From Wyeomyia smithii (Eukaryota; Arthropoda; Insecta; Diptera; Culicidae): 64,000 nt of DNA. The first letter of the stretch is position 1; each line of letters opens with the position of its first letter. The position numbers and the translations under genes were made by a program. The DNA is taken from positions 171,978,912-172,042,911 of the forward strand of contig NC_073696.1 in NCBI RefSeq assembly GCF_029784165.1, given 5' to 3'. This document shows, one piece after another, positions 1-12,742 of this stretch. Below the pieces are notes generated by a model. That model worked only from the letters and a program-made list of their open reading frames with translations. It searched no databases and was not told the origin of the DNA.

Positions 1-1355
1 AATGGTGCTAACAATTATGGCCAGATATATTCATCACAAGGACGTTTATCTACTTCAAAAAGCTTCTCTAGCGGGCTAAATCATTCGAGCAGTGGAGGAA
101 ATATCCAAAACAGTGCTAGCGTATCTTCGAGCTTGTCTTCGTTACCGGATATATCTGCCAATAATTCTCAATTTTTTGAAGTGTTATACGTTGGAAAAAT
201 CAAAGTGTCACACAAGCGCGTGCCCTTCACCTTTATCGATGACGCACTGCCCAAGTTCAAAGCGTACGATGCCCAGAAACTCAAGCAGCAGCTGGAGACG
301 ACACGTAAGGTGAGTTCGCTTTTTACATCAGAAAACAGGGTGTTCAAAGTTATACAGGTAGAATGTGATTATATCGGTTATCGTTGTTTACATCTTGGTC
401 GTCGCAAGTATCAGTAAGGTGCCAAGTGCAACATAAATAAAACAAATATGTAATTATATTTAACCCTTTTTATTTCTCACAGATCACCTCTGATGAAAAG
501 GCTGAAACGGAAGGAGACTCATCTTTCACTCGGGCGCCAATTTCAGTAACTGCCTCGGCTCAGGTGCTTAAAAACATCAACGAATATGGTGAATTCGCCA
601 GCAATGATGAACGACCGGATAGTTCGATAATCTCAGAGAATAAAGAGAACGCTGTACCACAGACGTCTGATGAGGGTGAAATCTTCCGCGGTCGCCGGGT
701 TAGTCACTTTGATATACCAACCAAAAAGATGTAAGTAATCCATTATTTAATTATCATCAGTTGTCAGTAGTTTTGTCATTGCACCGAGTATGGTGTGAAT
801 AGAAACTTTCAACTCAATTTGAAGTTACTCTAAACTGAACATTCTGTTCTTCAACTTTAGATATATGTTCCGAAATTGATCACAGATTTATACAGTATCA
901 ACAGGGACGATTTGGGCGTTGGGGGGCCCGGGGCAGATTTTTTCGTGGGGCCCTTTTTGTTGACGAAAAATTGTGCCCCGCCTTCACTACCGGTGGAAGG
1001 CGACGAGCAAAAAAAAGGTCTTCACTTCGTCTTGGGGGTCCTCTAGTGTCCGGAGGCCCGGGGTATTTGCCCCCCTTGCCCCCCCCCCCCCCCCCTCAAA
1101 TCCGACCTAGAGTATCAATTATAAAGGCTGCTTAAGTATTTGCAATGTGATAGTTGAGCATTGTTTGCTAATTTTAATTGTCTGTACCGCAATTATTGTT
1201 CACTGAATATATTTCTCCATAATTAGCGATAACGAAATTGAGGTACCATACACGGAAACTAGCGATGATAATGAAGAAAATTTACAAGCCCACAATTTGA
1301 AACTATTCAGTTCTTTACAACAAACGCCATCGTCTAAATCGTCTTCTGATGGAGA
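1..1355 (+). CDS. plx: plx exons a-c: first half of the PTB domain and acidic linker
   Basis: Exon 1-309 encodes a serine/asparagine-rich stretch and then the first PTB strands (FFEVLYVGKIKVSHKRVPFTF). It ends at AAG|GTGAGT in phase 0. Exon 483-730 opens ITSDEKAETEGD and is a hydrophilic linker ending at AT|GTAAGT. Exon 1227-1355 is a short acidic and serine-rich exon ending at GA|GTAAGT. The next exon supplies the missing third base (GA|C) and resumes the PTB fold, so this linker interrupts the domain between early strands, as in other insect and vertebrate TBC1D1/4 proteins. Exon 1 may begin before base 1. Confidence 0.85.
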
Positions 1356-4300
1356 GTAAGTCCTTAAACATTACTAATGATACAAAGATCTATTCGAATG
1401 TAAATTGCTTCGCATGGCTTCTTTGATACTCACGCAATTCAAAAAGTTAAGTAAGTTCACGCAGAAAACAAACAAATTCTTAGCTGTTTTTGCCTTGTTT
1501 CAAACTATAATATACACTTCTTAAAATTTCAATTTTTAATAATGTTTCATAACTTCGCCATATTTTCGAAGTCGTAGATAAAATGATACTGATATTGTAA
1601 GACGTATAGTTATCAAAATAAATTTTAAAAAGCTAATTAATAGTTTGTTGCCATTCTATAATAAACGAAATGCGATCATTAAATACGCACGCTATAAGAA
1701 AGAATAGAATAAAAATGGAATGTGATGCCATAACTCCGCATCGGTAACTGTCGGACATGATGAGCAATTATTTAAAAAAACCTTTGCGTTTTTATTAATT
1801 TTCTGGATTTGGAAATTAAAAGTTTATCAACTCGTTATTACCAATAGCTATAAATAACTTAAATAGAAAATATCATTGTTATGCTTAGCATCTATATACA
1901 AAAATATGCAACCGGAGAACGTTGTATATACAAATCTACAAAAAATTACAAGCTCGATAAACTAAATTGTTTTATAAATAAAACTTGTTTTACTGAGCAT
2001 CATATAAAAAAAGGTTTTGAAGTAACTGAAAACATGCAAAAAATATATATATTTTTTTTTTTGAATAGAAACAAACAGTTGAAACAGTTTCTTATGGACT
2101 TACTTATCTTATCTAGATTATTGTAAAAAAAGTGATCTATTTTATAATGTGTTCAACCAATCGTCCACTGCATGATATTGTTAAACTTTTTGGAGTAAGC
2201 TTTTTGAGGTTTGTATTTACATAGTATTGCTGCATTCGATTTAATTTTAGAGACGTTTGAAGTTTGTATATCTTCATAATTATATAATTATATCTTTTTC
2301 AATTTACGTATTATTATCATCTTGCCGTAATGGGGCCATCCACATACCACGTGGACAGATTTTTAACGATTTTGACCCCCCCCCCTCCGTGGACAACTGC
2401 TCATATAAATGCGTCAGGTAACGCATCCGTTAAATGGCACATGATGGTGCTTATTACGGGAGTCACTTCACGGTGGAATCAGATTGAAGTGAATACAGCC
2501 CTATTACGGGATTCACGTAAGTGAGAAAAGCGTCGCAAAGTGACATCTGCCGTGAAATCTGGGTTATTATGAGTGTCATATCCAGACTTGTAAACGGTCA
2601 CCATTTTCATTTGATCTCGCTTCCTTAGCGTGCGTTATAGTCGGCTTTCGCTCGTAAATGTAAAACAACCAAACCATCGCCCCTCAGCTCACAGAAAGAA
2701 AAGGATGGTCAAACGACACTCGCGTATCAAAGAGATGCACACTGTCAATCGTTTAGCGATGTTATTTCGGCCTATTCCTGTCTACTTCATTTATTTATGT
2801 TGAGCAATATTATTACAAGATCAATGATATAAATTATTTCCAGAATACACGCACTCAACGTGCGTAATTCTCATTACCAGAAAAAATGTCAAAATACGTT
2901 TGAGGAAAATAACGTCGTGATGGCGATACTCATTTGACATGTTTGTTTAAGAATGTATTCAGACAGCGAGCCTTGGTAGCGTCAGAGAAAGAAGAAGACG
3001 ATTATCGCAGTGAAAAGTGGTTCTACCGTGACCATTTCGAAGCCTGGTCATATTACTGAAGTGAAAACGGAATAAGCGACGTTTCGCGTGGAATTATCTC
3101 ACGACCATTTTGAACGGTGAAATGATTCCACGAAGATGAGGAAGGTTTAAAAATTGATTGATTTGTGATCTAATGATAAATATTGGATTTATTTTTTAGT
3201 AACGAACGAATCAGAATTGGATTTCAACTTTTTGACCGATGAATAAAATGCACCGTAGTTCATGAAATTTTCGATACCGAAAAAAAAATTTTTTTTTTGA
3301 TGAAAAAGTCTTAGAAAAGTAGAGAACGTCAAGATCTGGTGTAATTTCAAAAAAAAACAAATGGAAAAATCAACTTTCTGGGACATAGACATTTTTGAGC
3401 CGGGAAACATTCTCATTTCACTTGTTCTATTCTTAATTTCACGTCACTGTCAATCTCACTTCACGGAAGTAAATGTTGTCACCTCACTTGAGGTGGAATC
3501 GGGAATAGGTCTCAAAAAGTGAAGTGAGCGTAAGAGTGAAATAAATTTCACTGTGAAGCGACTCCCGTAATAGCACTGATATGATACCATTCCTTGCTGA
3601 ATCGTGCGCTGCTTTGAAAGCTATAAAAATAAGCAGTTAATTTTTTTAACATTTATCGAAAAGCTGTTCTACTCCTCTTGGCCTCGGATTTGTTATTTCA
3701 AATTGGAGAGTAATGAGATTTACTAATTGCTATAGTCGAGATGATGACCATCCATGTAAACAGTCCGATGAATAAACTCGCGACAAAAAATGTTAGTAAT
3801 TATTTGTCAATTAATTGAAAAAAAATATTTGAATGTAGGGTATAAGCTCTATTATCGTCAGGTTTTACCTATTATCGCCCGGGAGGTTAATAAGGTCATA
3901 GAGAACTAATATTTTGCGGAGGGGTAGTCTGCGTTATGAAGAACCATCATGCAAGAAATTAACAATCTTTGATATCATTTATCCCCCTGACGATAATAGG
4001 TAAAACCTGACGATAATAGAGACGATACCCTATATAATTTAAAATTCACAGATATTATTTATATCATCAATATTCAATTAGCTAATGAATAATAACTGAG
4101 AGCGTTGATAAATAAGTATGTATTACATTTTGGCTAGTAATCTGCATTGCATTGCATTTTGGATAGACGAGAGGCGAAGCAATACAAGCTGGTTGTCACT
4201 ATAGTGTTTATACTCACCGTTTATGGCAGAACAAACAAAATAAATATTAATAAATAATTGATCAAAAACATCCCGTTCTATAAAAAAAGGTGGGTGTCAC

Positions 4301-7300
4301 TAGTAATAATAAGAGATTTGCCCAAAACTGAACGCGGTCTAATCCAAACACCGCGCTTGAATCAAAGGCCGCGCTGAGTTGCCAGATGTATGCTGTTTTC
4401 ATTTGCATCAACCTTCGTTGTTAAAGTATCGGGAAAATCTTTGAAGAAATCACTGCTGGAAACAGTGGAGACTAAAAAGGATTACTAATCACCAGAGAAA
4501 AATCTATCGCATCATATACTCACTTTGTGTTTTCTGTTTTAAGCATTATGATATCAATTTATATTAGATTAATCTGTAAACCTGGCACCCCTGCTGCCGC
4601 CTTCAGTGTGCTGCTAGAATCGAAGTTTGTTTTGATTTTGGAAAGGGTTGCCAAAGCAGGTAGATTTAATTTTGGCTGTTGCTTACAGTGTCCCGAGAAA
4701 AAGTAAAATCGACTCGGCAACCAAGAAGGGCAGAGTTGAGTTTCAGAGTTGCGGTGTATAGCGCGGCGAACAAATTTCAGTGAAACTTACAATACTCAGA
4801 GGAAGAGATGAGCGGTGAGATTGTTGTGAGCCAAACGACCTGTCAGAATTTGGGCCAGAATATAAAATTAAACATAAATCTTAAATTTAACGTCTCCACG
4901 ATTTTTATTAAACTATGACATGCACTTCATTATTCATCTGAACTTTTATTGTTACCACTGATTGAACGAGTCGAATGAAAAACACTATATTCCACTACAT
5001 TGTATTTTGGAAAGGGTTCTGGTAGCTATGACACATAAAACCCAGATGCCAAATTCATTTTTTTCACCGCTCATCTCTTTCACCGAGTATTTCAGTTTGG
5101 AATAGGCACATAGTAACGTGCCTATTGGTAATTTCGTGCAGCACATTTTTCCGCTATGATGTACATGTATGTATGTACAAAAATTAGCAATGTTGTAGAG
5201 GAGAAATTTAAAGCGACACTGTTCGAAAATGCTCAAAATATACTGTCGACGGAAAAACCAATTTTCAAAACATCAATTCGAGGAAGCGAGCCGTGTGCTC
5301 TACAGGCGACATGTAAATCTAACAGAAAACAATTCATGCAAGAATCCGAAACAGTTCTGGTCGTTTGTGAACACGAAGCGGAAGGATTATGGTCTACCTA
5401 CATGTATGAAGCTGGGATATTTGACCGCTTCTACAGCTGATGAAAAGAGCGAACTTTTCGCATCACATTTCAGAGATGTTTTCAACTCTGCTACAACCCG
5501 CCTTGATTCTGATACTAGTAACGCCACTTCTAATGTTCGTGTAGATGCTGTTGACTTGGATGTTTTCACTATCAATGCTGATATGATTGTTACGGCTTTA
5601 GCGAAGTTTCAATTTTCGAATTTTCAATCTTTCCGTGCAAAGTCGAACGTTCCCTACAATCTGGAAAAGCTCATGTATGACGTCAGTATACAAAAAAAGG
5701 AGACAAAACGGATATTACCAATTATCGTGGGATAACTTCACTGTCTGCTGGATCGAAATGCTTTGAGGTCATTCTTAACAAGGCGATTCTTGAAGCATGC
5801 AAATGCTATATCACGCCATCTCAACATGGATTCTTACCCAAGCGTTCTGTTGAATCAAACCTGTGTGAGTTTACCTCCTTCTGCATAAGCAATATGGACA
5901 GTGGTGCGCAAATTGACACGATATATACGGAGCTGCTTACGCCACGGTAGACCATGAAATATTGGAAGCCAAATTTCGACGTTTCGGCTTCTCGGGTAGA
6001 CTATGTGACTGGTTAAAATCCTACTTGACAAACCGAAAGCTATACGTAAAAATAGGATCGGCTGAATCAGCAACGTTCAGTCCGCAGTGTGATGTTCCTC
6101 AAGGTAGTAATCTGGGACCAGGTTTATTCGCTCTTTTTTTTAACGATGTCTCTCTGGCTCTACCCATCGGATGTGTGCTGATCTATGCGGATGATTTGAA
6201 AATTTACCTCGTCGTTCGCAAGTTGGACGACTGTTACCATCTACAAGACCTGCTCGACAGCTTTACCAAATGGTGCCAACTAAACCATCTTGTGATTAGT
6301 ATAGCGAAATGCTGTGTAATATCATATCGGCGTTTAAAAAATCCTGTTCTGTTCAATTACTCCATCGACGGAATTATTTTGAATCGAGTCGATCAAATCA
6401 AGGATTTAGGTGTTCTGTTGGATTATCAACTTACCTTCAAGATGCACTATTCCTCAATAGTGGAGAAAGCCAACCGCCAACTCGGCTTCATTTCCAAAGT
6501 TGCTGCTGACTTCACTGATCCACTATGCCTACGCGCATTGTACTGCTTTTTGGTTCGATTTATTATTGAATTCGCTTCCATTGTATAGTCGCCCTATGAA
6601 GAGGTGTGGATTGCCAGAAGTGAGTCTGTGCAGCATAAGTTTGTCCGATACGCGTTACGAAATCTTCTCTGAATGCGCCCTTATGGCTTGCCTACCTATG
6701 GAGATCGATGTGCATTAATTGGCATCGAAACATTAGCCAATCGTCGGAATGCCAACCAAGCAGTTTTTTGAGCTAAAATTTTACAATCTGAGATTTACAG
6801 TCCCGCATTGCTTGGCCAACTTCAAATCTACGCACCTCAACGCATTTTAAGGTCCAGACAATGGCTACGACAACCACCTGGGAACACTGTATATGGCGAC
6901 AACGACCCTATGATTAGTATAAGCAGACTTACGGACCTTTATAAGGCAGTGGCAGCTATATTGCCACCAATGAAAAACTTTTTTTTTTTCACTGTACCAA
7001 GAATATTGTTTATAAATTTGGTTTAACCAAGGACTTCTAATGGTATCTTGCAGCACTCCAAGTTTTCTAAAACTGCTAGAAATGTCCTATGTTAATTTGG
7101 GGATGATTTTTTCATTTTATTTACGTTTTACTAAACTTGTGTCCGTTCCTTGCGCAGTTTCGACGGTCTTACAAAGGTCCAAAATGTAATTTCTACATTA
7201 AATTTAAAAAAAAAACTTTGGCTAGAAAAGTTGAAATATTCTTGGCTAAAGTCACTAGAAATCCATACTTAATTATGCTTCATGTTAACCAGTTAATGAA

Positions 7301-10300
7301 TATGAATATGCATGCTTCAAGTTAGTTCTGAGTAAATTCAACCTATTGGTAGGGTTTTCCGTTTGTATATAAAGTGTACGTCAAACTGCGTTTTTCATCA
7401 ACTTATATCTGCCAAAATTGCCGAAATATCAAGCGCATAGGATTAAATTTGATCCACACTTTATCAATAAATAAATTATTGTTACATATCGCAATCACTA
7501 AGTTGTTATGATTGGCTGCATTATTTTAAACATATGATAGCTTTTTGTACTAATTCATCATCATTCAAAAAACATGTAAAGTAGTTATGTGAAAATGTTC
7601 GTATTCTACTTTTCAACTCATTTTACAGCGCTAATCAAACTCAGACACAGTTAATAATTCTATTGTGTCCTGCTATTTCAGCGTTCCAATTCGTCGTGAT
7701 CGGTCCGCATCAATCGGGTCGATTCCTATCGTGGAACAAAACCGGACAATGGTGTTTCTAATTGGTCAATCTGATCTAAGACTGATTAGTCCTGATCGCA
7801 AACAGGTGCTTCTACATAAAGAATTCCGCGACGTGGCTAGTTGTGCTCAGGGCCAGAAGAATGCGGACCATTTTGGTATCATTTGTCGTGATGTCAATAA
7901 TGACGGCTACATTGGATACGTATTTAAATGCCAATCGGAAAACGTAGCAGATGAGATAATTATCGCAATATCACAAGCATTTCTAGTGTGCTCGGAGCAA
8001 AAGCAGAAAAGTAAAGCATCCGCTCAGATATACTCTTGTGAGCATTGTCCTATGTTGTGGTATCATAAATTATGCACGGATATCGAAGGATTGAGTGACA
8101 AAAAAACACAGTACATGTTGTTTAAAAGAATTGATACTACTCTGACCGAAGAAGAGCAACGTATGCTTATGGAGAAATATCATGGAGCTGAAGAGGCAGC
8201 AGGACATAGCATTGGGGAACAGAACCAGTTTCTAATGATGCTGCTAAGAGCACATTGCGAATCCAAGCAGCAAAGGCATGTACATGATACGGCAGAGAAT
8301 AGAACTGAGTTTCTGAATCAGTATTTAGGTGGTACAGGAATTTTCATGAAAGCAAAACGATCCTTGACTAGTTCTTTCGATCATCTATTAAAAAGGAGAA
8401 CTAGTAAAGATGATTTCAGCGGAGGTTTGTCTTCCATAAAAGATTTCAACTCATGCGGAGATTTAAAGGGAGATTTTGAGCCACAATCAAGAACACGAGC
8501 CTCAACGGTTGGTTCTAGTCCTTCTTCATCACGTAAAAATTCTGATTTGGCAGTGCAACAAGTAGTCCCGCAACTGAAATCGCCTATGATGGATATGTAC
8601 GCCAATAACAATAAATGCTCGTACCTACAATAAAATTAAATATATTTATTTTCAGATTCATTAAAGTAGGAAACAGTCCTAGAGATAATTCTAGTCATGC
8701 TGGTTCATGGCGACAGGCAATGCTGCATCGCGTTGTTACACCTTCTGAAAAAATTAAGACATCAGGTGATGAATATATGTCTCCTCTGCGTACATCTCGG
8801 TTGCAAGCAAGAAAACGAAATCGAATCGAGTTACGCGAATTGTGGCAAGTTGCTATCAAACAAACAATCATTCTTAACAGAATGGAGAAAGAAAATGCTC
8901 ATTTGCAGGCGAAACAGAATGCCATAAAATCCAATGAAATTAAACGAATTAAGCTAGAATACGATGAAATTACAACGTGCGAAAGATGCGCCATAGAAAT
9001 GTGGGAGAATCTTCTAGATGTGACCCCTACAAAAACGATACCAGTGAGACATGATCCCAAGAAACTGTATCAGGCGATTAGAAATGGTGTTCCTAGGACT
9101 AGACGCGGAGAAATTTGGAAGTTTCTTGCACAGCAGCATACTTGCAATACCGAACCAGTGGATAACGATAGTTTCGCTAACTTTAATACACCGTACCATA
9201 TGTTACTGAAAAATTTAACTGAACACCAACATGCTATATTCATTGATTTGGGTAAGTAAAGGTTTAATTTTATTGATAGTTCTAATGACTAAATTACCAC
9301 TTACTGGTTACTGATCAGAAGACTAGCCGGAATACAGAACTGACAGACAAAACAAAATTGGTATAGTAGCTTAGGAAGTCCTTTTTCTGGTATGGACTCA
9401 TCACTGCGAAAAGAATATTGATCCATTGTGTTATTGTCCGGATGATCGTTGTGTTTCGCTTTTTATTGAAAGTAGTGATCAACATCGGAAGGAAACGTTG
9501 AGTTGGGGTTCCGATCGAAAATCGGAACACATGATGTTTTTATCTGGTAATATAATTCTACAAATTTTCCACCTGTATTGAGAAAACCTTAATAAGATTT
9601 ACCCATTTGCTAAGCAATAGCGTAACTTTTTGTTTGTGATTTTCATCATGATCCATTTTACTATCAAAGTTGAAACAGACTTTGGTATACGAAACAAAGT
9701 GGTAAGAAATCATGTAGTCTATGATTAATATTTCATCTTATACAGTAATTTTATAAAATACATATAACATATAATACACAAAACATATAGACGCGAACAC
9801 AGAATCTGCTCAGTGAAAGCAGCAAAAATTCTCTTGAAAAAAACATTTGGATAGACCAAGTTTTTCCGTTGTAACGAATAAAAATTGGCCTGTTTGCTCG
9901 ATACTGTTAATCTTCTAATCTGTTCTCTGTTTTATCTTGATGAAAATAGAGCAATTGGAAGGTATACTTAACTACTTTCTTCTCTATATTTTGGAATCAC
10001 CGTTCTGAACATATATGCGATCTTTTCTTATTTTTATAGGTCGCACGTTTCCTGATCATAAATTCTACAAAGATGCGCTAGGGATTGGTCAACTTTCGTT
10101 GTTCAACTTGCTAAAGGCTTATTCAATTCTCGACCCTGAACTAGGATACTGCCAGGGCTTGGGCTTTATCTGCGCTGTTTTGTTGTTGCATGTAAGAATA
10201 TTACAATAGCGTATCTACCTAATATATTTACCTTTTTTTTGTACAACAGCTGGAAGAAGCAGATGCATTCGAGTTATTGAAACATCTCATGTTCAAGCGT

Positions 10301-11569
10301 CAAATGCGAGAGAAATATCTTCCAGATATGAAACAATTCCAGCTACAGCTTTACCAGTTGTCACGCCTGTTGAAAGATAACATTCCAGAATTGTATGATT
10401 GGTTCGATCAGCATGAAATCTCTCCAACGTTGTATGCTGCACCGTGGATTCTAACTGTATTCAGTTCCCATTTCCCTTTGGGTTTTGTTGCACGTGTGTT
10501 CGATTTACTATTTCTAGAATCGTTCGATGTGATATTCAGATGTGCAATTAGTCTGCTGGATGTTCACAAAGAACAACTTCTTCAGCAAGATAACTTTGAG
10601 GATATAATGAACTATTTAAAAACTGTTGTACCAAAAATTAGTCCTGAAATAATGGACAAGGTTTTTCGGAATGTGTTCAAGTGCGATTTCTCTCGGCAGC
10701 TGATCGAATACCAGGTCGAATATAATGTCCTAAAGGAAGAAATCAGCTCACAAAATCACCACCTGGAAAATCTTAAACGCGTCAAGGATGAGAATCAGCA
10801 GCTTGAGAGTCAAGTTCAGTTTGCTCAATCAAGTTTGGCGCAATTGGATAGAACACGACAGACTCAGCAGAACCAAATTCAAACATTGCAGATGCAAGTA
10901 CAAACCCTAGAGAACACCGTCCAAACGCTAGTTAAGTATATAGAGCATACTTTGGAAACTAAATCCGATGACGTTTTACCGAACGAAATTTGTCGAATTA
11001 TACAGCAGGTTCAAGATCTGCAGCATCAACAAGTTCTCCAACAAAAGAAACGTTCGCCAATTTTCCTCGATCGTAAAATTGGTAAATCAATATCATTCAA
11101 TAGTAACCTAGGGCATGCTTTAAATGTACTGGAAGAAGGAAATGAACAGGATATCGTAGTCGGCACTCCCACAAAGAAAAAACCATTTTTCCAGAGCTCC
11201 TTCGAACAAATTCGACTACAAAAGGCAGGGCTTAGGTTGAACAAACTAGATGAATGTCTTAGTCCTGAACATGTAAACGATCGAAATACTGCAAGAATAA
11301 ATACCAATGACGATAGCGGTATTGCTACTCCGATCAGCCCACAATTGCATGCTCCTTCGACGACGCCCATGATACCTGATAGCAGACCGTTAGTACCTGC
11401 AGCAGATATTCATCCTCTAAGTGGAGATGTAAACGTACAGTTCAACGGAACGACTCAGCTCAAATCTATCAAACCCCGTATACAGTCTCGCCAGAATTCA
11501 ATTTCATCAATCGTGGGTAATATTGGCGACAAGGGTATCTCCACTACAGATCAAAATAATCGAAGTTAA
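1..11569 (+). CDS. plx: pollux / TBC1D1-TBC1D4 family Rab GTPase-activating protein (3' part of gene)
   Basis: Seven exons can be joined in frame with GT/AG borders: 1-309, 483-730, 1227-1355, 7682-8596, 8656-9251, 10040-10191 and 10250-11569 (stop TAA). Every junction phase agrees (0, 2, 2, 2, 1, 0). The 5' end lies outside the window. Order of domains: a phosphotyrosine-binding (PTB) domain split over the first four exons, a serine-rich linker, a TBC Rab-GAP domain, a coiled coil and a low-complexity tail. In the family the TBC domain speeds GTP hydrolysis by vesicle Rabs (Rab8/10/14 in mammals), and Akt/AMPK phosphorylation of the linker controls glucose-transporter traffic. No frameshift or stop breaks any exon, so the gene looks functional. 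The 59-base intron 8597-8655 was chosen over a donor at 8621, which would leave only 35 bases. Confidence 0.9.
900..1110. other. GC-rich, G/C-run insertion in plx intron
   Basis: In an otherwise AT-rich intron there is a block with GGGGGGCCCGGGG near 917-930, several GGGCCC motifs, and a run of about 20 C near 1078-1096. No ORF, terminal repeats or target duplication could be seen. It may be a fragment of a foreign or ribosomal-type sequence or a decayed transposon end; origin unknown. Confidence 0.4.
2330..2400. repeat. truncated MITE end in plx intron
   Basis: The motif GGGGCCATCCACATACCACG followed by a C-run (2380-2388) looks like one terminus of a mosquito miniature DNA transposon. Neither a partner terminus nor a target duplication is visible. 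The rest of 1356-2330 is AT-rich intron without any other feature seen. Confidence 0.3.
2446..3577. mobile_element. MITE-like element with TATTACGGGAGTC inverted termini
   Basis: The left end (near 2451) and the reverse complement of the right end (near 3574) share TATTACGGGAGTC followed by a TTCAC-rich stretch (CACTTCAC / CGCTTCAC). A third internal copy of the motif (TATTACGGGATTCACG) lies near 2503-2518. About 1.1 kb, no transposase ORF, so non-autonomous. Superfamily not determined; the target duplication is unclear. Confidence 0.6.
3836..4032. mobile_element. small hairpin MITE with long inverted repeats
   Basis: Starts TAGGGTAT and ends ATACCCTA. Arms of about 40 bases contain the complementary blocks TCGTCAGGTTTTACCTATTA and its reverse complement (about 3854-3876 and 3988-4013). 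There is no coding capacity. The RNA or single strand would fold into a long hairpin. Confidence 0.7.
4033..5228. other. plx intron, no further feature seen
   Basis: AT-rich intronic sequence. Short ORFs here have no recognisable domain and no conserved codon pattern. Bases near 4330-4390 are locally GC-rich but show no terminal repeats. Confidence 0.4.
5229..6925 (+). pseudogene. degenerate non-LTR retrotransposon reverse transcriptase (family of the 30586-32112 element)
   Basis: The conceptual translation aligns along its length with the reverse transcriptase at 30586-32112: NYRGITSLSAGSKCFE, QHGFLPKRSVESNLCEFTSF, VPQGSNLGP, the catalytic IYADDLKIY at about 6183-6208, and GVLLDYQLTFKMHYSS. 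The upstream part (5229-5640) is the linker before the RT. Frameshifts near 5690 and 5930, a stop at 6586 and further breaks after it show that it is dead. It lies in the 6.3 kb plx intron in the sense direction. The clade (Jockey/CR1-like) is not resolved. Confidence 0.75.
6926..7681. other. remainder of large plx intron
   Basis: AT-rich sequence up to the acceptor TTTCAG at 7676-7681. At 6938-6956 it has the sequence CTTTATAAGGCAGTGGCA, also found near 32521-32538 in the palindrome arm, so a repeat boundary lies here. No gene was seen. Confidence 0.4.
7682..9251 (+). CDS. plx: plx exons d-e: second half of PTB, regulatory linker and start of TBC domain
   Basis: Exon 7682-8596 begins VPIRRDRSASIGS, continues with the core PTB strands (MVFLIGQSDLRLISPD, FGIICRDVNNDGYIGYVF) and then a long serine-rich linker. 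The linker holds RTRASTVG near 8487-8510, a match to the Akt consensus RxRxxS/T at a place comparable to the insulin-responsive sites of mammalian TBC1D4; regulation is inferred. Exon 8656-9251 carries the conserved GSWRQAMLHRVVTP block, a basic region, and the beginning of the TBC domain (GVPRTRRGEIWKFLAQQH). It stops inside the catalytic IxxDxxR motif (IFIDLG|R), with the arginine encoded in the next exon. Confidence 0.88.
9252..10039. other. plx intron with a possible SINE 3' remnant
   Basis: A 788-base intron. Around 9380-9440 the sequence (TATGGACTCATCACTGCGA ... TTGTCCGG) resembles the 3' part of the SINE at 28681-29175 in the same order with spaced mismatches. The remainder is AT-rich without features. 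Confidence 0.35.
10040..11569 (+). CDS. plx: plx exons f-g: catalytic TBC domain, coiled coil and C-terminal tail
   Basis: Exon 10040-10191 begins with the arginine finger of IxxDxxR (DLG|RTFPDHKFY) and contains the glutamine finger as GYCQGLGF. Both catalytic residues of a dual-finger TBC GAP are therefore present. After the 58-base intron 10192-10249, the last exon (10250-11569) completes the TBC domain (APWILTVFSSHFPLGFVARVFDLL), then has a long glutamine-rich coiled coil from about 10720 to 10980, and ends in a serine/proline-rich tail with TAA at 11567-11569. This is the expected TBC1D1/4 architecture. Confidence 0.9.
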
Positions 11570-12742
11570 CAATCAGTTGTTGATCGGTGAAAAGTGAAAG
11601 TTATGAGAAGATATTTTTTCAATACTCTTGCAACCCGTTGGTGACGAGCTTTCATTCTCGAACTAAGCTACGTAACGATTGATATGCTACCTATTGTCAC
11701 ATAAACTTACGTCATCAGCATTCACCTAAATCAAGAACCTTAATTCGCCAAAAGCATAAAACAAAAAATCCCTGTCAGAATAAACAATCAATCAAATGTA
11801 AGCAGGTACATCTATGAAGTTGTACATATATAAGTGATGTATCATCGTCCACTTAAACTACTAAATCTGGGATATGTAAAGAATTCACGGCCAATGGTAC
11901 TTCGCGATTAGCATACTTACTTGTGAACATAAATCTATGATTACAAGGTACGCATTCGAACAAACGCTGTACTTTTACATCATCACAAAATAACATATAT
12001 TTACGTACGCAGGGTCAACCAAATCTACTTAAACATTGCTTTAAAGAATATTGTTAATGTAACCACAGAGCGCAGTATAAACAATAATATAACATATTAA
12101 AACTTAGCTATAAATTTCATCCCCATTACACTCATCAAACTATTGGAAAAAATATTTGAATGCATTAATGCCCAAAGAGAATAAATGATAATATTGTAGA
12201 TCTAGATAAAATGAATATTTAATCAGTATAGTGTATCAATCAATCAATGTATTTTTTTTAATGAAGTAGACACTCTACCAGAGTGAATTTATGGAAGATA
12301 AGAAATAAAAGGTTTTTCTATTTTTTTAGGTTTTATATTCATGGTTGGAGAATTTCGCATGTTTTTCAAATATTTTTTATATTTTGTTATTTATTGTGTC
12401 ATTGGTTCTGGTGTGTAGAGAAGTTCGTTTGTTTTTTTTTTCCTTCATCTATACAGTTCGTTTGTTAATTGCGTTTATTTTGTATGTAGATAGTTCAAGA
12501 TTGCATTATTGCAACGCTTTGTGAGCGCGCATACTTGAATGAAGCGACTGCTTTGTGATCCAATCGACAATTAGCTCGATATTTCTGCGGTCTTTCACAT
12601 AAATTATATTTGAAACAGCGCTGTGTTCTTTAATATACGAAGATAAAAGAAAAATCTAAATTGTAACTAAATATGAACAGAAAATATACTCCAGCATAGA
12701 TACACTTGTAAGTACCATCGATAAAGGAATTATAAAAATAAA
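11570..12742 (+). terminator. plx 3' untranslated region with poly(A) signals
   Basis: Noncoding AT-rich sequence follows the plx stop. AATAAA hexamers occur at 12180-12185 and 12737-12742. The second is followed after about 20 bases by a T-rich stretch (TGTTTTTTCTC), which is typical of a cleavage site. The choice between the two signals is not decidable from sequence. Confidence 0.5.

Noticed and set aside
12283..12468. Short phenylalanine-rich ORF downstream of plx
   Set aside because: T-rich 3' untranslated sequence gives Phe runs; no domain or splice signals.
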